Source: Stemphylium vesicarium (Eukaryota; Ascomycota; Dothideomycetes; Pleosporales; Pleosporaceae). From it: a DNA stretch of 64,000 bases. The notes under the pieces are model-generated. The model saw nothing but the letters and a program-made list of their open reading frames with translations, did not search any database and was not told where the DNA came from. This document shows positions 1 to 11,225 of this stretch, piece by piece; the stretch's first letter is position 1; each line of letters starts with the position of its first letter. The translations under genes were made by a program, and so were the position numbers. The stretch spans positions 248,001-312,000 of the forward strand of contig QXCR01000006.1 of assembly GCA_004380135.1 (NCBI GenBank), read 5' to 3'.

Positions 1-111
1 GATGCTTTTTTGTATGCGCTCTATCTTCAAAACCACCACTACCATACCAACTAGCACAAGCAGAAGACATGACAACGGCGAGACAAGTCTGTTGAGATTG
101 AATCGATCCAT
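1..111 (-). CDS. N-terminus of a membrane or secreted protein, cut by the window edge
   Basis: On the minus strand an ATG at 111-109 opens 37 codons that reach base 1 without a stop. The peptide starts MDRFNLNRL, then has a hydrophobic stretch of about 20 residues rich in Leu and Val (roughly residues 11-31), then a charged KIERIQK segment. This looks like a signal anchor or signal peptide of a secretory-pathway protein. The rest of the gene lies outside the window, so no family can be named. A cryptic ORF by chance is possible, but an ATG followed directly by a typical signal-anchor pattern argues for a real start. Confidence 0.5.
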   Translation of the reverse strand, partial: MDRFNLNRLVSPLSCLLLVLVGMVVVVLKIERIQKSI

Positions 112-781
112 GGTAGCGCTACAATCTGCCTCCCTATGTCCTATACGCTGCCTACGGCTCTGGAAAGCACGTCTGGCGTTTTAGGTTGTATGGCACGTCA
201 GATGCGTAGGGCGTATATTTGACATGGCGATTATGTCATCGGGGGGAAGAAGAGTAGGAAGGCGCGACTTGGAGGTCGATAAACGCTATAAACGCCATGG
301 GGGAGGATCTATCAGTTAGGGACGGATAGAGGTGGGATATAGTTGCCTATCAGAGCGAACCCCGCATTCGGAGCGGTTGCGCTAGGAGAAGGCGCGATGC
401 GGTGGATGGCAACCGGTTGAGAGTTGATAAGATCCAACTATTTTCTGGAAAAGTTTTAGACGGTGGTTCGAGCAGCTATAGGTAGGAGGTGACTTGTGTA
501 GGCTGTAAGAGTTTCGTGAGGCTCATTACGGATCATGGCATTAATGAAGGACATGGTGATGAAGCGTGTTCATATCATTGCAATGGTGGATATTCTTCGT
601 TCTCGATATTTAATTCTTTTTCCATTTCTCAGTGGCAGCTTGTTGCAGGTTGAAGGCCTCTAGCTCGACCGGCCTGAATGCAACCTGACATAGACCTTCA
701 CATCCCCTAACTGGGCTAAGCATTCCGTACTCTCTTTTGTCTTCTCCAGAACCAGCATTGTCGCACTTGACCTTGCAATGC
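112..781. other. Intergenic, 670 bases
   Basis: This lies between the start of the edge gene and the stop of the DAP1-like gene. It should hold the promoter of the first and the 3' UTR of the second. I see no coding signal, repeat or RNA gene in it. Confidence 0.5.
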
Positions 782-1415
782 TTAAGCCTTTACATCCTCG
801 GCTTCCGGGTGGCTGACGGGTACCAGCTTGCCTACAACGAGATACTTCTCCTCGAACCTCTCCTCCCACCCCCTCATGGCCTCCATCTGCTCGGCATCGA
901 GATCCTCTAGGGTATCGAGCGGGCCATCCAAGTCCTTGGTCAACATGTCCTCATCAAAGCTGCCGCACGCCAGGCCCCTCGACGCGTCCCTGCCAGCAAA
1001 GTTTGCGTAGGGACCACCCGGGCCGTAGAAGTTGCGGCCGGATGTGACGTCAAAGACACGGCCGCGGACAGCCAGGTAGACGGGCATGTTGTTCAGGCCA
1101 TTGTAGGGAAGGAGCGACGGAGGGGTGAAGGTGCGGAAGACGGTGGGTGGTGGGGCACGTGGGAGCGTCTGCGGGGTGGAGGGCTTGAGGCGGAGGTAGA
1201 CGAGGAGGCCAAAAAGGGAGAGCAGGACGAGGTTAATTGGCGTCAAGACCGAGGCGCTGGGCGGGTGGTCAGTTGGGAACTCATTTAGAAAAGGCGGCCG
1301 TCGTCCTTACGCCTGGGTTGCCGTAGCCTCCGGGACGGGAGAGGGTAGTGCTGTGGCTGTCAGCTTTAAAATGACATGATCTAAACGGGCCCATGGAAGG
1401 TTTACCGTCTGCCAT
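782..1415 (-). CDS. DAP1: DAP1 / membrane-associated progesterone receptor family haem protein
   Basis: Three exons: 1415-1406, 1356-1311 and 1256-782, giving 177 codons (176 residues). Both introns are about 50 bases with GTAA donors and CAG acceptors. The product starts MADATALP, has one membrane segment (VLTPINLVLLSLFGLLVYL, about residues 21-39), then a cytochrome b5-like haem/steroid-binding domain. Family-typical blocks are PVYLAVRGRVFDVTSG, NFYGPGGPY and FAGRDASRGLA. Proteins of this family bind haem through a tyrosine and support cytochrome P450 enzymes, notably Erg11/CYP51 in sterol synthesis, at the ER membrane. The function is inferred from the family. The start is chosen because the 10-base first exon joins in phase; the first ATG in exon 3 would remove part of the membrane segment. 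Confidence 0.88.
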
Positions 1416-2927
1416 GTTCACCGGCGATGCAGGATATTGCAACTATAGCCTAGGGGAGTGGTGTCGCAGTGATAGCGTCGATAGCTTAATCCGTGGGAGC
1501 TCGACTGTCGGGCCATGATGCAATCCCCAGACATCAGCACTAGGACGGCCTTTCGTCCAGGTCATCCCGGCACCAGGCCGAGCACTAGACAACTCAACAC
1601 CACCATCATTCCCCTCCAAAAGTAATATCTTCCAAATCCTATGAAAAATACTGGCCATGGACATGTACTTGATTTTTGTCTCCCTAACAATCTCTGGTAA
1701 CGGTCATCGGACTGCCAGCTGTCCGTGATAGGGGGCAGCTGCAGCACTTATCACAGCGGAGCATCCGTACGCGAGGACATAGCCACCGCTCAGTGCTGCC
1801 AAAGCCTTCTGTTGCCTCACCTTCAAAACTGCCATCATACCCGGCCTAATCTTAGATACTTTCGTTCTGCCCTCACTCTCACTTCCTTATACGTGAGCAC
1901 GCGCCGTCCAACTGCGCGCCAACACTACCGCTGCTCCACCCACACCCGTGCGCCTCATCCTGAAACCGACCCACTCCGGCCCTGAAACGCTCGACATCGA
2001 TTCATTTCCACTCCCTTGGGACGTCGTGATTCGCCCTCGCCGCGCAAGGCGCCTCAAGAGCCTCGCAACAATTGTTGGAAAGCGCATCGCCGCTGTCGAA
2101 CCATTGTGCTCACCGGAAGACAAAGCCTTTGCGGCGCGTCGGTGCGAGCCTGTGCCGCCGTGGGCGCTTTGAAGAGGCGCGGTGCTGGACCTTTTGTCGA
2201 GTCGTTGTCATCTTTCGTGTGAGCTGGTATCTACATCGCGACGTGGACTTGATCGTCCTCCTTCATTTGCCAAAATTACTTCCTCGGGTTTGCGGGCGAA
2301 GGAACCATTGCACGCCTGACCCTACTTACCCGTCGTTTATCCTGGACGTTAACATCCACACCAACATCCACATCAACATCAACATCAACATCAACCAACA
2401 CTATCAATAAACTTTCCCTATCACACTGTTTCAACCGGTACGTATGGTATTTTCTTTGGTGCATCACGTTTCTTTCTTGCACTTGCTTTGTGCAAACGCG
2501 TTTGGAATCTGCAGTCCAAGTGCTATTCCGGCTCGGTTCCGAGGCTGCGCGTAGTGGCCGGAATGGCAGTTCGCCTGGTCGACGCCTCCAAACCCAACAG
2601 CAGCGAGGTGCACCTGCTCTGTGGAGAGTTCTACGATTGACGCTCTCCGCACTTCTGATCGGCAGGCCTGGTTCCTCGCCTATCTCCCGCACTCACGGCA
2701 ACATCCACCAGGCCCAGACCTTCGCCGAGGCACGCAAGATAACCGGTGTCAAATGCCCTTACAGAACCTTGTAACAAGGTTGAGATCAAAAACAAGAAAT
2801 TGCATCCTTTCCCGCCTATCATCTCGGAAAACATGCTCAGACCATTGCATTGAGAGATTCGCTGTTGGCCCATACACATACCAGCGTTGCATTAGGCTAA
2901 CCGTTGTTTCATGCAGGCACCCTCATA
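1416..2927. other. Divergent intergenic region with a probable 5'-UTR intron
   Basis: About 1.5 kb between two divergent genes. Just before the ATG at 2928 there is a branch-like gctaac (2896-2901) and an acceptor TTTCATGCAG ending at 2916. The right-hand gene therefore probably has a spliced 5' leader; GTACGT near 2438 is a possible donor. ORFs of up to 138 codons here have no recognisable content. Confidence 0.4.
2371..2394. repeat. Hexamer microsatellite (CATCAA)4
   Basis: Four perfect CATCAA units, preceded by related imperfect units from about 2353, in the probable 5' leader of the gene at 2928. It is a simple repeat with no assigned role. Confidence 0.8.
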
Positions 2928-4866
2928 ATGTGGAAACGATTACAGGGCCACGTCCGTGAAAAAGAGAGGCACGCGCATATAGGCAACCCAGTACTTCTTG
3001 AAACCACTTATGACGAGGATCAACTCAAGCGTAATCCCGTCGTGACCGACGTGCAGGCCAGGCAACAAAACTATGTCCTACCCCCGTTACAGTCACAGTA
3101 AGTCAAGCACTTGTTCATGTCGATTCAGTTCTGACTGACTCTCTTCAAGTTCATTAGCTCCTTACAACCCTCCAAACTATAGAGCCTCCGAGGTACCCAC
3201 GGCCTCCTCGGTATATTCCCAGCCCTCGCATGTGACTTACGACGATTGCGATACTCCTACCGCTGCATCGCCTTTAGCATACGACGACGTCTCACCACCA
3301 AGTTCTCCAGAGACAGAGCAGTTCTTTACGCAATTTGACGAGCCTCGGAGATTCCCATCTATGCGCGACGTATCACCCATGGACGAAAACCGTAACAGGC
3401 TAGATGACGAGCTGGGTACCAGCATTCCTGTCTTACGAAGAGCGCCATCCGTCCTTCGAAGCGGCGATGCACAGTCAGCTCCCAAGCAGAAGTTCTGGGA
3501 AGGGAAACTTGCACCGAACAGCAAAGTGAAATGGGATGAGTATTCAGGGGAGCCCAATAGTGCAGGCAAAGCTGCCTCAGTCGACCCAGGCTCTTATGCA
3601 AAAGGCGCCCCATCTTCAAGCAACAGGACCATGGGGTATCAGGTTTCAGTGACGGCGAGTGGACCCGGAAAGAAGGGCATAAGTTTTGGAGAGCGCCTCG
3701 GTCGCTTCGGTTCGAAGCGTTCACCACCCGCTCCAGCCGCGTCAGCAGCGCCAGCAGTCGAGCCTTGGAGTCGAACAACAGGCCGGGCAGAAATCGCACC
3801 TCCCCTCAAATACCAACCCGCAGAGAAGCCATTGCAAATACCACGAAAGACGATATCACCGAGCTCGGACCGCCAAAGATCAAACACGCTTGCAGCTGCC
3901 GTTGATCAAGCATCCAAGCTGCATGACACTCAACCTGTCACAGCCGAAACGCGTAGCTTGGACATGCATGAAGACAGCATTAAACCTGTTGTACCGCTTA
4001 AAGTAGGAAAGACGTCGCCTTTAGGAACTGGTCTCGCCTCTCCAACTTCACCTAAAAACCAGGGCCTCGGAATCACATCGTCTGCCTATCCCGAACCCAT
4101 CATACCCACAAAACGCGAGCAGCAGAACGAATCTCCAGTCACCGTTGTCAGCGCCTCGACAGAACAGCCTTTACATCCCGCCTACCGCACTGCGACCCCA
4201 CCATACACAACCACAGACAGCAAGAACGCTTCCTCGGGCGGAAACAAGCAGGCCAACACAAGCCACTTCTCGTGGACCACATATAACAGCGCAACAACCT
4301 ACCAGCACTCACCTCCACCTTCACCTCCGCCACCACTACCCACCTCGGCACCAGCGTCTTCAGGACGCGCCGGACCAGAGCCCATCACGGAGGAGCCCTC
4401 GATCCTCAGTCGCCGCCGCCCCGTCATCCACGTTGACCGCCCTCCACCTCCCAAACCCAAAACCTACCTCAGCCCCGCCATGGCCAAACTCGCCTCCCCC
4501 TCCCCCTTCTCGACGGGCCCCTCCAATACCTCGAAAGCCCTCCCACAACCACCAACCACCCTCAGCGCCCTCGACAACATCTCGCTCCTAGAATCCCAAC
4601 AGGAAGATTTGCGCATCCAACGCAACAACATCTACAGGCTACTGACTGACCTGAACAATGCGGCGCCGCCCAACCCGTTCCTCACCGACTTTAAAAAGGC
4701 GCGCGTGGCGGACCAGCGCAAGAAGGCGTTTGAAGAGGAGCTCGATGAGATTCGACGCCTCGAACATGATGTTGGACTCAAGTTGCATCGTGCGTGGAAG
4801 AAGAGGGAGAGGGAGGATCCACATTCGGCGGGGAGTGCGCTGTGGGTGAGGCGTGTTACGAGTTGA
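2928..4866 (+). CDS. Proline/serine-rich hypothetical protein with C-terminal coiled coil
   Basis: Two exons, 2928-3101 and 3150-4866, joined at CA|GTAAGT ... CAAG|T in phase, 630 residues. The N-terminus (MWKRLQGHVREKE) is basic and charged. The long middle is disordered, rich in Pro and Ser, with SPP and PPP runs such as SPPPSPPPPLP. The last 85 residues or so form a charged helical block (LLESQQEDLRIQRNNI, then KKAFEEELDEIRRLEHDVGLKL) that looks like a coiled coil. Conservation at both ends with a disordered centre suggests a scaffold or adaptor, but I recognise no family and assign no function. The ATG at 2928 follows a likely UTR acceptor at 2916, which supports this start. Confidence 0.75.
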
Positions 4867-5320
4867 GCGGTCTTTTTCTTCGTCTGGCGGTTGGGCTGAT
4901 ACATTATGATTCTTTCTTTCTTTCTTTCTTTCTTCCTTCCTCCATTCCTTCGTTTTCTTGCATTGATGCGGTTTTAAGCGCTGCATAAGCCTATCGGTGT
5001 TTTGTTTCTCTTCTGTCTAGGTGGACTACTTTTCTTCGTCCCTGGTATACTTTGGTTCCATTGAGCGTGCATAGTAGGTGGGTAGATATAAGGCGCACAC
5101 GAGGTCGTACCTCCTTTTCCATGTCTTTTGTTGGACTACGACATCTTGTTTAAAAGTCGTGGCAGATAGACAGTCGTCTCTTTGCATCAACGAATTTAAT
5201 GTCTTCTTGCATAATTGGGCGAGTTCTGTATTAGATGCTGTGTGGATGGTTATGCGTTTTGTGGTGTTTTTTTTATAGTTATATGCCTTGGTTAGAGCAT
5301 AGTGCTCAACGTTACCCATT
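4867..5320. other. Convergent 3' region with a TTTC tract
   Basis: 454 bases between the stops of two convergent genes. It contains a (TTTC)n run at about 4911-4940 and should hold both 3' UTRs. No gene is seen. Confidence 0.5.
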
Positions 5321-6476
5321 TTAGTCTACCTCGGGTACAGGCAGTCCATTTACAATCATCATGCCATCTCGGCCCAACGCCTTCATCGCTTTCACCGCCT
5401 CATCGTGCCGTAGCTGTTTTGTCTCCTCATCAGTCACAAGCACAAAGTCGTACTTCAGTAGCTTGGAGCCTTCCTTCACACCGTACTGTTTCGCCTGCTC
5501 GGCCGATACAGTATCCAAACCCACGATCAGCGAGTCCTTGACGCCGAAAACAGCATCCGATGTTTCGTAATCGGAACCGCGGACATAGAGAGCCCTAGAC
5601 ATCACATCCCATATTAGCAAACCCCGGCTCTACAATCCAGATACACGGAATGAAGCAAGGAGAGAGGCAAGACTCACGTAACCAAATGATCAAAACCCTC
5701 CTTCTCAAACATGAAATGCATGTGACTCGGTCTCCAACAATGCCTTCCCAACTTCTCCAGCAACTTGCCTACGGGTCCATCACTAGGAATAGGATACGGC
5801 ACAGGCACGATACCCTTGAACCAAAACACGCCCTCGTCGTCACTTGTAATCACCGCACGCCCATCTGCCTTGTCGCCGCGGTCTTCGTACTGCACGTCGT
5901 ACTTGCCGTTTGAGTCCGTTTCCCAGATATCGACCTTGACATTGGCGACGGGCTCGCCGGCTGTTGTCTTCACGGTACACAGCACGAGCAAGGGTGTACC
6001 AGAAGGATCGGCAGAGATGGCTGTACCCGGAGCCGAAGACGGCGCATCGTGTGTGTGGAAGGGGCCGAGGACCGTGCCTTCGGTGCTAGACGGCGGTTTG
6101 GGGTGGTCGATTGAGTCGACGAGGAGGGAGAGGCCAAGGATGTCGGAAAGCAGGATGTATTCCTATGTCACGGACCATGAGGGTCTGTGGTGGGGTTTGA
6201 ACGTTTTGTCCGTAGAGTGAAGCGTACCTGTCGTACATCCGTACATGTCTGTCCTACCTGCGTGAGGAATTGGATTCCCGCCATCCATTCATCGAAACTC
6301 AGGCGCGTTTCGCGGGCGAAGTCGTGCAGATGCGACACCAAACGCTCCATGACGTATTTGAGGCGTGCATCGCTGCATTGCGAGTTTATGCGGTGCACGT
6401 TCTCGGTGATGTTTTCGATGGTGAGGTCTTTGAGGACGGGGACCATGGAGGCGTCGGCGCTTTTAGAGGGTGCCAT
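5321..6476 (-). CDS. Hydroxyquinol 1,2-dioxygenase-like intradiol ring-cleavage dioxygenase
   Basis: Three exons: 6476-6228, 6162-5678 and 5594-5321, totalling 336 codons (335 residues), the usual length for fungal members. An N-terminal dioxygenase domain (LTIENITENVHRIN ... FLTQVGQTCTD) is followed by the catalytic beta fold. GTVLGPFH, then PYPIPSDGPVG carrying one iron-ligand tyrosine, then CWRPSHMHFMF carrying the two iron-ligand histidines. The family cleaves catechol or hydroxyquinol between the two hydroxyls with non-haem Fe(III), feeding the 3-oxoadipate route. The product has no signal peptide, so it should be cytosolic. The neighbours are not pathway partners. Substrate choice between catechol and hydroxyquinol is inference. 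Confidence 0.9.
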
Positions 6477-7208
6477 TGTTGGTGGTGAGCTGGGAGGATT
6501 GATGGTAGGTTTGATGCGCGTGTTGAAGGCACAACACAACTGTGAATATCGCAAATGAAGATGAAGAAGAAGCTAAAGAATTAAGCTGCCACAAACCTCA
6601 TATAGCTACTTCTCTAAAGCTTATGAATCGTCAGCTGTTACCAAGACAAAGCAGCGGAAGACGCCCGCGAAGCTTGACGAGAATGGAGACGCCCATCCCG
6701 GTACACCCCGCTGACCATTGTACGAAGCTCATAGGTCCAATCGCAGCGAAGTAGGCAGGGTCTCACGCGCCGGCAAAGAGTTCACGAGGTGGAGGTGATG
6801 ATGTCGGAGGGGCTTTCGGTACCTGGATGCGGGGCACTGGCTTACCAAGAGCTTACAAGCGCCTTGGACTCGTCGCCGCATTGGCTAGAGGCTGGCCATC
6901 CGCGCAATTGGCTTTTGGGATATTTTTGCAACCCCGGTGTTCTTGTACCATCGTGTTGTGTGCAAGGTAGGGTTATTTGCGCTATTGAGAAGAACGGATT
7001 TGAGAAGAGGTTGAATGCGTTGGGTCGAGCTCAGGATGCCTAGGTACCCTTCCATGACTGTAAGATTAACTATCAGGCGAACAGAAGAACCCCCAATCAT
7101 CCCTCTACGAGTTGAAGGTGTAGTTTGTATGTCCAGTCCTCAGATCCGTGTCGCGCGTGTATTCACAGATCCCAGCGCGTGCCACGTCCTTTCTTCGATC
7201 CCAACCTC
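6477..7208. other. Intergenic, 730 bases
   Basis: The upstream region of the dioxygenase and downstream side of the HET remnant. No supported gene, repeat or RNA is visible. Confidence 0.45.
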
Positions 7209-7895
7209 CTAAACGCGAAATACACCAACCCTCTTGTACACTTGTTCCTTCTGGTTCACAAGTTCCAGGGCAAGGCCATGTGCTATAGGTTCCCACAAAT
7301 CAGTTGCCCCATTATGTCTTGTCTCCAGCTCATTTCTGTCTTGGACCAAGTCCGCCGTGCATGGCAAAAGCCAGACAGTCTCTAACTCTGGTACCGCATC
7401 CATGCCTATATCGAACGTAAAGTGCAATTCGAGAAAGTTTTCCAGACATAGATGGATGTTCTTAAACCATCGTGGGCTGTTTTTGATTTCGATATCGCGG
7501 ACGTGGAATTCCCGAAGCGGTGCGTCAACAACCAAGGAGGCTCAAAGGACTTCGCTGAAAGGATTTGAAGTGGCCAGGCAGGTTCTTATATCTACAACGT
7601 CTAGTTTGCATTTTGGATGGACGAACTCCATCACCGATGGAATAATCTGCAAGGCCTTTGATTGATGCCCAGCTCCAAGTCGGAGCTGGGTATTTCGACG
7701 ATTTCTTGGCCTGAGCACTCGCACGACCACATCCGCTGAAAAGTAGTCCAGCTGCCAAATCCTTTTCCCCAGAGCCCAGCCACATATATATCCTAGGTTT
7801 GCTGGTGTATTACCGCTGCAATACCAGGCAGCGCAGGAAGAATGTCCTTTGCGTAAGTTAGTTCGCAAGGCGTGTAATAACTGGCTATCCAAAGT
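7209..7895 (-). pseudogene. Decayed HET-domain (heterokaryon incompatibility) gene, C-terminal half
   Basis: Pieces typical of the region following the HET domain lie in order on the minus strand but in three different frames. First is ELTYAKDILPALPGIA (from about 7891, ended by an in-frame stop near 7795). Next is EKDLAAGLLF followed by KYPAPTWSWASIKG in a second frame. Then CKLDVVDIRTCLATSNPFSEV in a third frame, ended by a TGA at 7544-7542. The same frame then reopens as LREFHVRDIEIKN and runs to 7209. LTYxxDxLPALxGIA and the P(A/S)WSWAS motif are hallmarks of the C-terminal parts of fungal HET proteins. The upstream HET domain is not visible. At least two frameshifts and two stops make this non-coding. 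HET genes control allorecognition and turn over quickly. Confidence 0.75.
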
Positions 7896-8654
7896 CATTT
7901 TGCCGTATGCTCCCATTGATGAACTACCTGGTGTATTATCTGCTGCATCATACACAAGTCGCTTAAAATCAAAGCCGCGATGCGGACTATTATCAGTACA
8001 CTTGTTCCGTCATATTAAAAACTCATTTCCAGAGATGAGATGCTCAAGACACGGGGCGGTAGAAATGTTTCTTGGAAAGAAGCGATTGCACTGGTGGTTA
8101 CCTGGAAAGTGCCAAGGCACACGTGAAAGGCTGCTCAGCCCCTCTTAGTCGGACAATCGTGACTGGCGCAGCTTGTTTGTCATAGCCACTTCCTTCGTTG
8201 CTACTACACTTGGGCAGATACCACTGTATCACAAGTGAAGCCGGGGCGATAGGATTTCCCCCTTTTAGTAGTTATTAATGCGCTTTTTCGAGACTGCCAT
8301 CAATGCACATAATTTAACTCAACACAATTGATTTTTCATACATTCAAATGCTATGCATTTAGCCTGAAAGTGTTGCATCCCATCTGCAGTGGCAATGCAG
8401 GTAATACTCGCGCACATGGCACCGACCATTTTGAATAACGTCCTCCATATTATTGAGAAGCGCATGGCGACGACAGTTTCATGCATCGCAATTCAATCTG
8501 CTCGTTGACCTGTAACTCCGGCTGCCTCCCGTACATTTGTAATAACACGGAACTGAGTAATGACAAGGGAGTAAAAGGAACAAAGGTAGAAAGGGAAAAA
8601 GGAACATACTGGCTTCCCTGCCAGCCCATGAAAAGTAAGGAAATGATTGCGCGA
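7896..8654. other. Intergenic, 760 bases, rather AT-rich
   Basis: This would be the site of the missing 5' half of the HET gene, but I could not read any HET motif here. The stretch 8260-8460 is AT-richer than the surroundings. No gene is supported. Confidence 0.4.
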
Positions 8655-9098
8655 TTAGGCGTTGTTCTTTGGGTTCTCCGGGGAAGCTTTCCACTACGAA
8701 GGGTCAGCAAAAGTTACTCACCAACATAAGCGCGATACGTCGCGCGACCCGGGAATGCCGGCAGAATACAACGCACCTTCTTGCCGAGCTCTTGCTGCTG
8801 CTCCTTGAAAGACAAATCCTTGTACTCCTCTCGGTGAGCCTTGACTGTTGTTGTTCGTCAGCAAAGTACATGTCCTCGCGTCGCGAATCCCCGCGTGCCA
8901 ACATTGCGACAGTCGCGTCGATATGACGCGACGAAGCGCGTCAAATGTCGTGAACTTACAGTATGCTTGCATCTTGGCCATTGCGTTCCTCGCGTTGTTC
9001 TTCTTTCCTACGCGACCGCCCTTGGGAGCACCGGCCTTCTTGACACCTGCGCCGTTTGCCGCCTTTGGTGTCGCGATTTTGGTAGTAGTAGCAGCCAT
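8655..9098 (-). CDS. Small HMG-box-like protein (81 residues)
   Basis: Three exons: 9098-8960, 8844-8777 and 8693-8655, 82 codons, all in phase. The N-terminal 40 residues are basic and Ala/Gly-rich (tail-like, KKAGAPKGGRVGKKN). They are followed by MAKMQAYFKAHREEYKDLSF, then ELGKKWKASPENPKN and a stop. The pattern Y-F-K-x-H-R ... L-G-K-K-W-K-A-S-P-E-N-P-K resembles the start and second helix of an HMG box, but the third helix is missing. A DNA-bending or chromatin role is inference. Reading on without splicing gives a longer nonsense tail, so the spliced form is preferred. Confidence 0.7.
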
Positions 9099-9870
9099 TA
9101 CGAGAATCTGAAGAAGGTTGAAAGGTTCGTGTGAAAGACCAAATGTATTAGAGATTTGACGAAATTGGACAACGTTGATAGAGGAAAAGGTTGTGGGATC
9201 GAGAGTGTGTTGTTGCAGTGGTGGTGAGGTGAGAACGTGAACAGCGAGAGGGTTTATTGACACCAGCACACGCGACCCAGAACACGCTAAGTCATGCCTA
9301 GCTTACCACATGGCTACTTTATGGTTTCGATAGCCTGTTCTGGTACATGCGCGACGTTAAATATATGGGAAGACGCGATTGGTGCTTGTTATCATCTGAA
9401 ACCGGTGGTAATATATGCCCAACCCTCTCTTCATAAGCGAGGCGTTGTAACGGCATCGATTGCGCATAATCATGCCATCGAAGAATATCATTGCAGCTTA
9501 ATGGCCATTGGGCATTCCAGCTCCCAAACAACCTGGACATCGTTTTAGCATTAGCCGACCTACTCATGTTGTCTGTCTTCTTGATTGACTCTGGGCTTGA
9601 GATTGAGCGGACCGCTTTAATCCCCCCTTTGCGAGTGCAGATCCATGGACTTCTATAGGCTGGCCCTAGTTCAAAGTTCCCAGACGTGACGAGCGCCATT
9701 GCGTGCGAAATGGCTTCAATGCTGATCGCTGAGACTCCCAAGTTCCCCTCGGAGTTGCCTGGCTATTGGCAGGGATAAAATGCTCAGATCCAACTCTTAC
9801 ATATGGTGTCATGGTGTTGCGCCGGCAATTCGGGTGAAGATATTCAATTCTAGGTTTCGTTCCAAGCAAG
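9099..9870. other. Intergenic, 770 bases
   Basis: Upstream region of the HMG-like gene and downstream of the membrane-protein gene. A 140-codon minus-strand ORF (9319-9741) has no recognisable motif or splice support and is not called. Confidence 0.4.
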
Positions 9871-10472
9871 CTATCCTGAAGAGCCTCCCATCTTCTCCTC
9901 GGTTATGCGTCGGTATCGAGCATCCTGCGATTCTCCATTCGCGCCCCCTGTGCTCACCACCGGTCTATCGAAGCCGCGAAGGCTGAACTTCCGACGATGC
10001 CCGCTTGGCCGTTCGGTAAGGCTTGGAGCACGCGGCCTTGCCTTTCCTCGAGCACGTCCACCGACAAAAGGTATCTCGTATGCGCCAGCACGGAAGAAGT
10101 ATAGGAGTAGGTCGTAGATGAGCAGCGCAGCCCATGGGCCGATGGCTACGAGGCCGAGGAAGAGCTGAGGCTAATAAGCACTCGGGAATCCTGATGTTTG
10201 ATACGCGATGCTACTCACAAATATCCGCGTGATCCACGTCTCCAGCACAGCGAAGCTCTCAGGTAGAATTGAGAGAAATCCCATGGCGGGGCCAAGCAGA
10301 GACTCGTACGCCCCAATGGAGATCGGATGGACAACTGCTGTGACCAGCGCGGAAGGAGTGGAAATGCAAAAAGAAAAGCTAATTCGAGGGAGAATGATTG
10401 CCCGTCAACGACATCAAGCACTAGTCACAAATAAGTACGATGATGGAGGTTTGGTGGAGGGACCGTCAACAT
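9871..10472 (-). CDS. Small membrane protein, uncharacterised
   Basis: Proposed exons: 10472-10439, 10337-10219 and 10170-9871, 151 codons (150 residues), all in phase. The protein begins MLTVPPPNLHH. It has hydrophobic stretches around GPAMGFLSILP and LFLGLVAIGPWAALLIYDLLLYFF, then a basic, disordered tail (GRARGKARPRAPSLTERP ... RITEEKMGG). One clear and one possible membrane segment suggest an organellar or ER membrane protein. The first intron has a weak donor (GTACTT), so the 11-residue first exon is the least certain part. I do not recognise the family. Confidence 0.6.
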
Positions 10473-11225
10473 GGCGCCACGACTCGAGTGGATCCGCGCG
10501 GGCCGTGGCTGGAGCTCTTCCCCGGCTGTGCTCGGCGCGACCAGGATCACCGATCGACCCCTCAACACCAACCACTAACCATCAGACGCCAGCTGACTGA
10601 CGCCTCAGCCTTAGACGTGAGGCTGTATCATGGTTGCACGACTGATTGGACGGCAACCTGGCCTTGCCTTCGCAAGCCAATAGGCACATGTCAGTCATGC
10701 AGAACGACGTCCACCCCAAGGGAGAGAGGTTGAGGCTCGGATGCCCCTCCATTGTGATGCCACTTACCACGCCGTCACTTTCTATGTGCCGGGTTCATTA
10801 TAGGAGCATAGAAAGTTGTCGAGTCATAAGGTAGAGATCCCAATCACATTCCATCTTTGACCGGTAGCCTTCCATGGAATGAGCGCTTGGCCCTCTGCGC
10901 GTACAAACGGCTGCCTGATTCCGTCTCACCTCGTCCCTCGTCCTTCGAGCTTGTCAGATCCAAGGGACACACTTGTCTCATTACAGCTGAAGGCCCCAAG
11001 CTTCTGACTTACTTTTCATCCTTACCTCCAAGCACCGCACCGCGCGACTCTTGACGCGCCAAACTGATCCAGCTCAAGGCTATCCCCACTGCTACAGCCT
11101 GATCAACAGCCTCCCTGACTCGTCTCGACACACATAACATCGACTAGAATATCAGCAGATACTCACTGGGTAGCTCGAGGCCTTTGGCCTTGCGCATTCT
11201 TACTTGGACGTCGCACACATCCAAC
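10473..11225. other. Divergent promoter region, 750 bases
   Basis: Lies between the start codons of the membrane protein and the BTB protein. No other feature is seen. Confidence 0.45.

Noticed and set aside
9319..9741. Minus-strand ORF of 140 codons
   Set aside because: No recognisable motif, signal or intron; its composition is not clearly coding.
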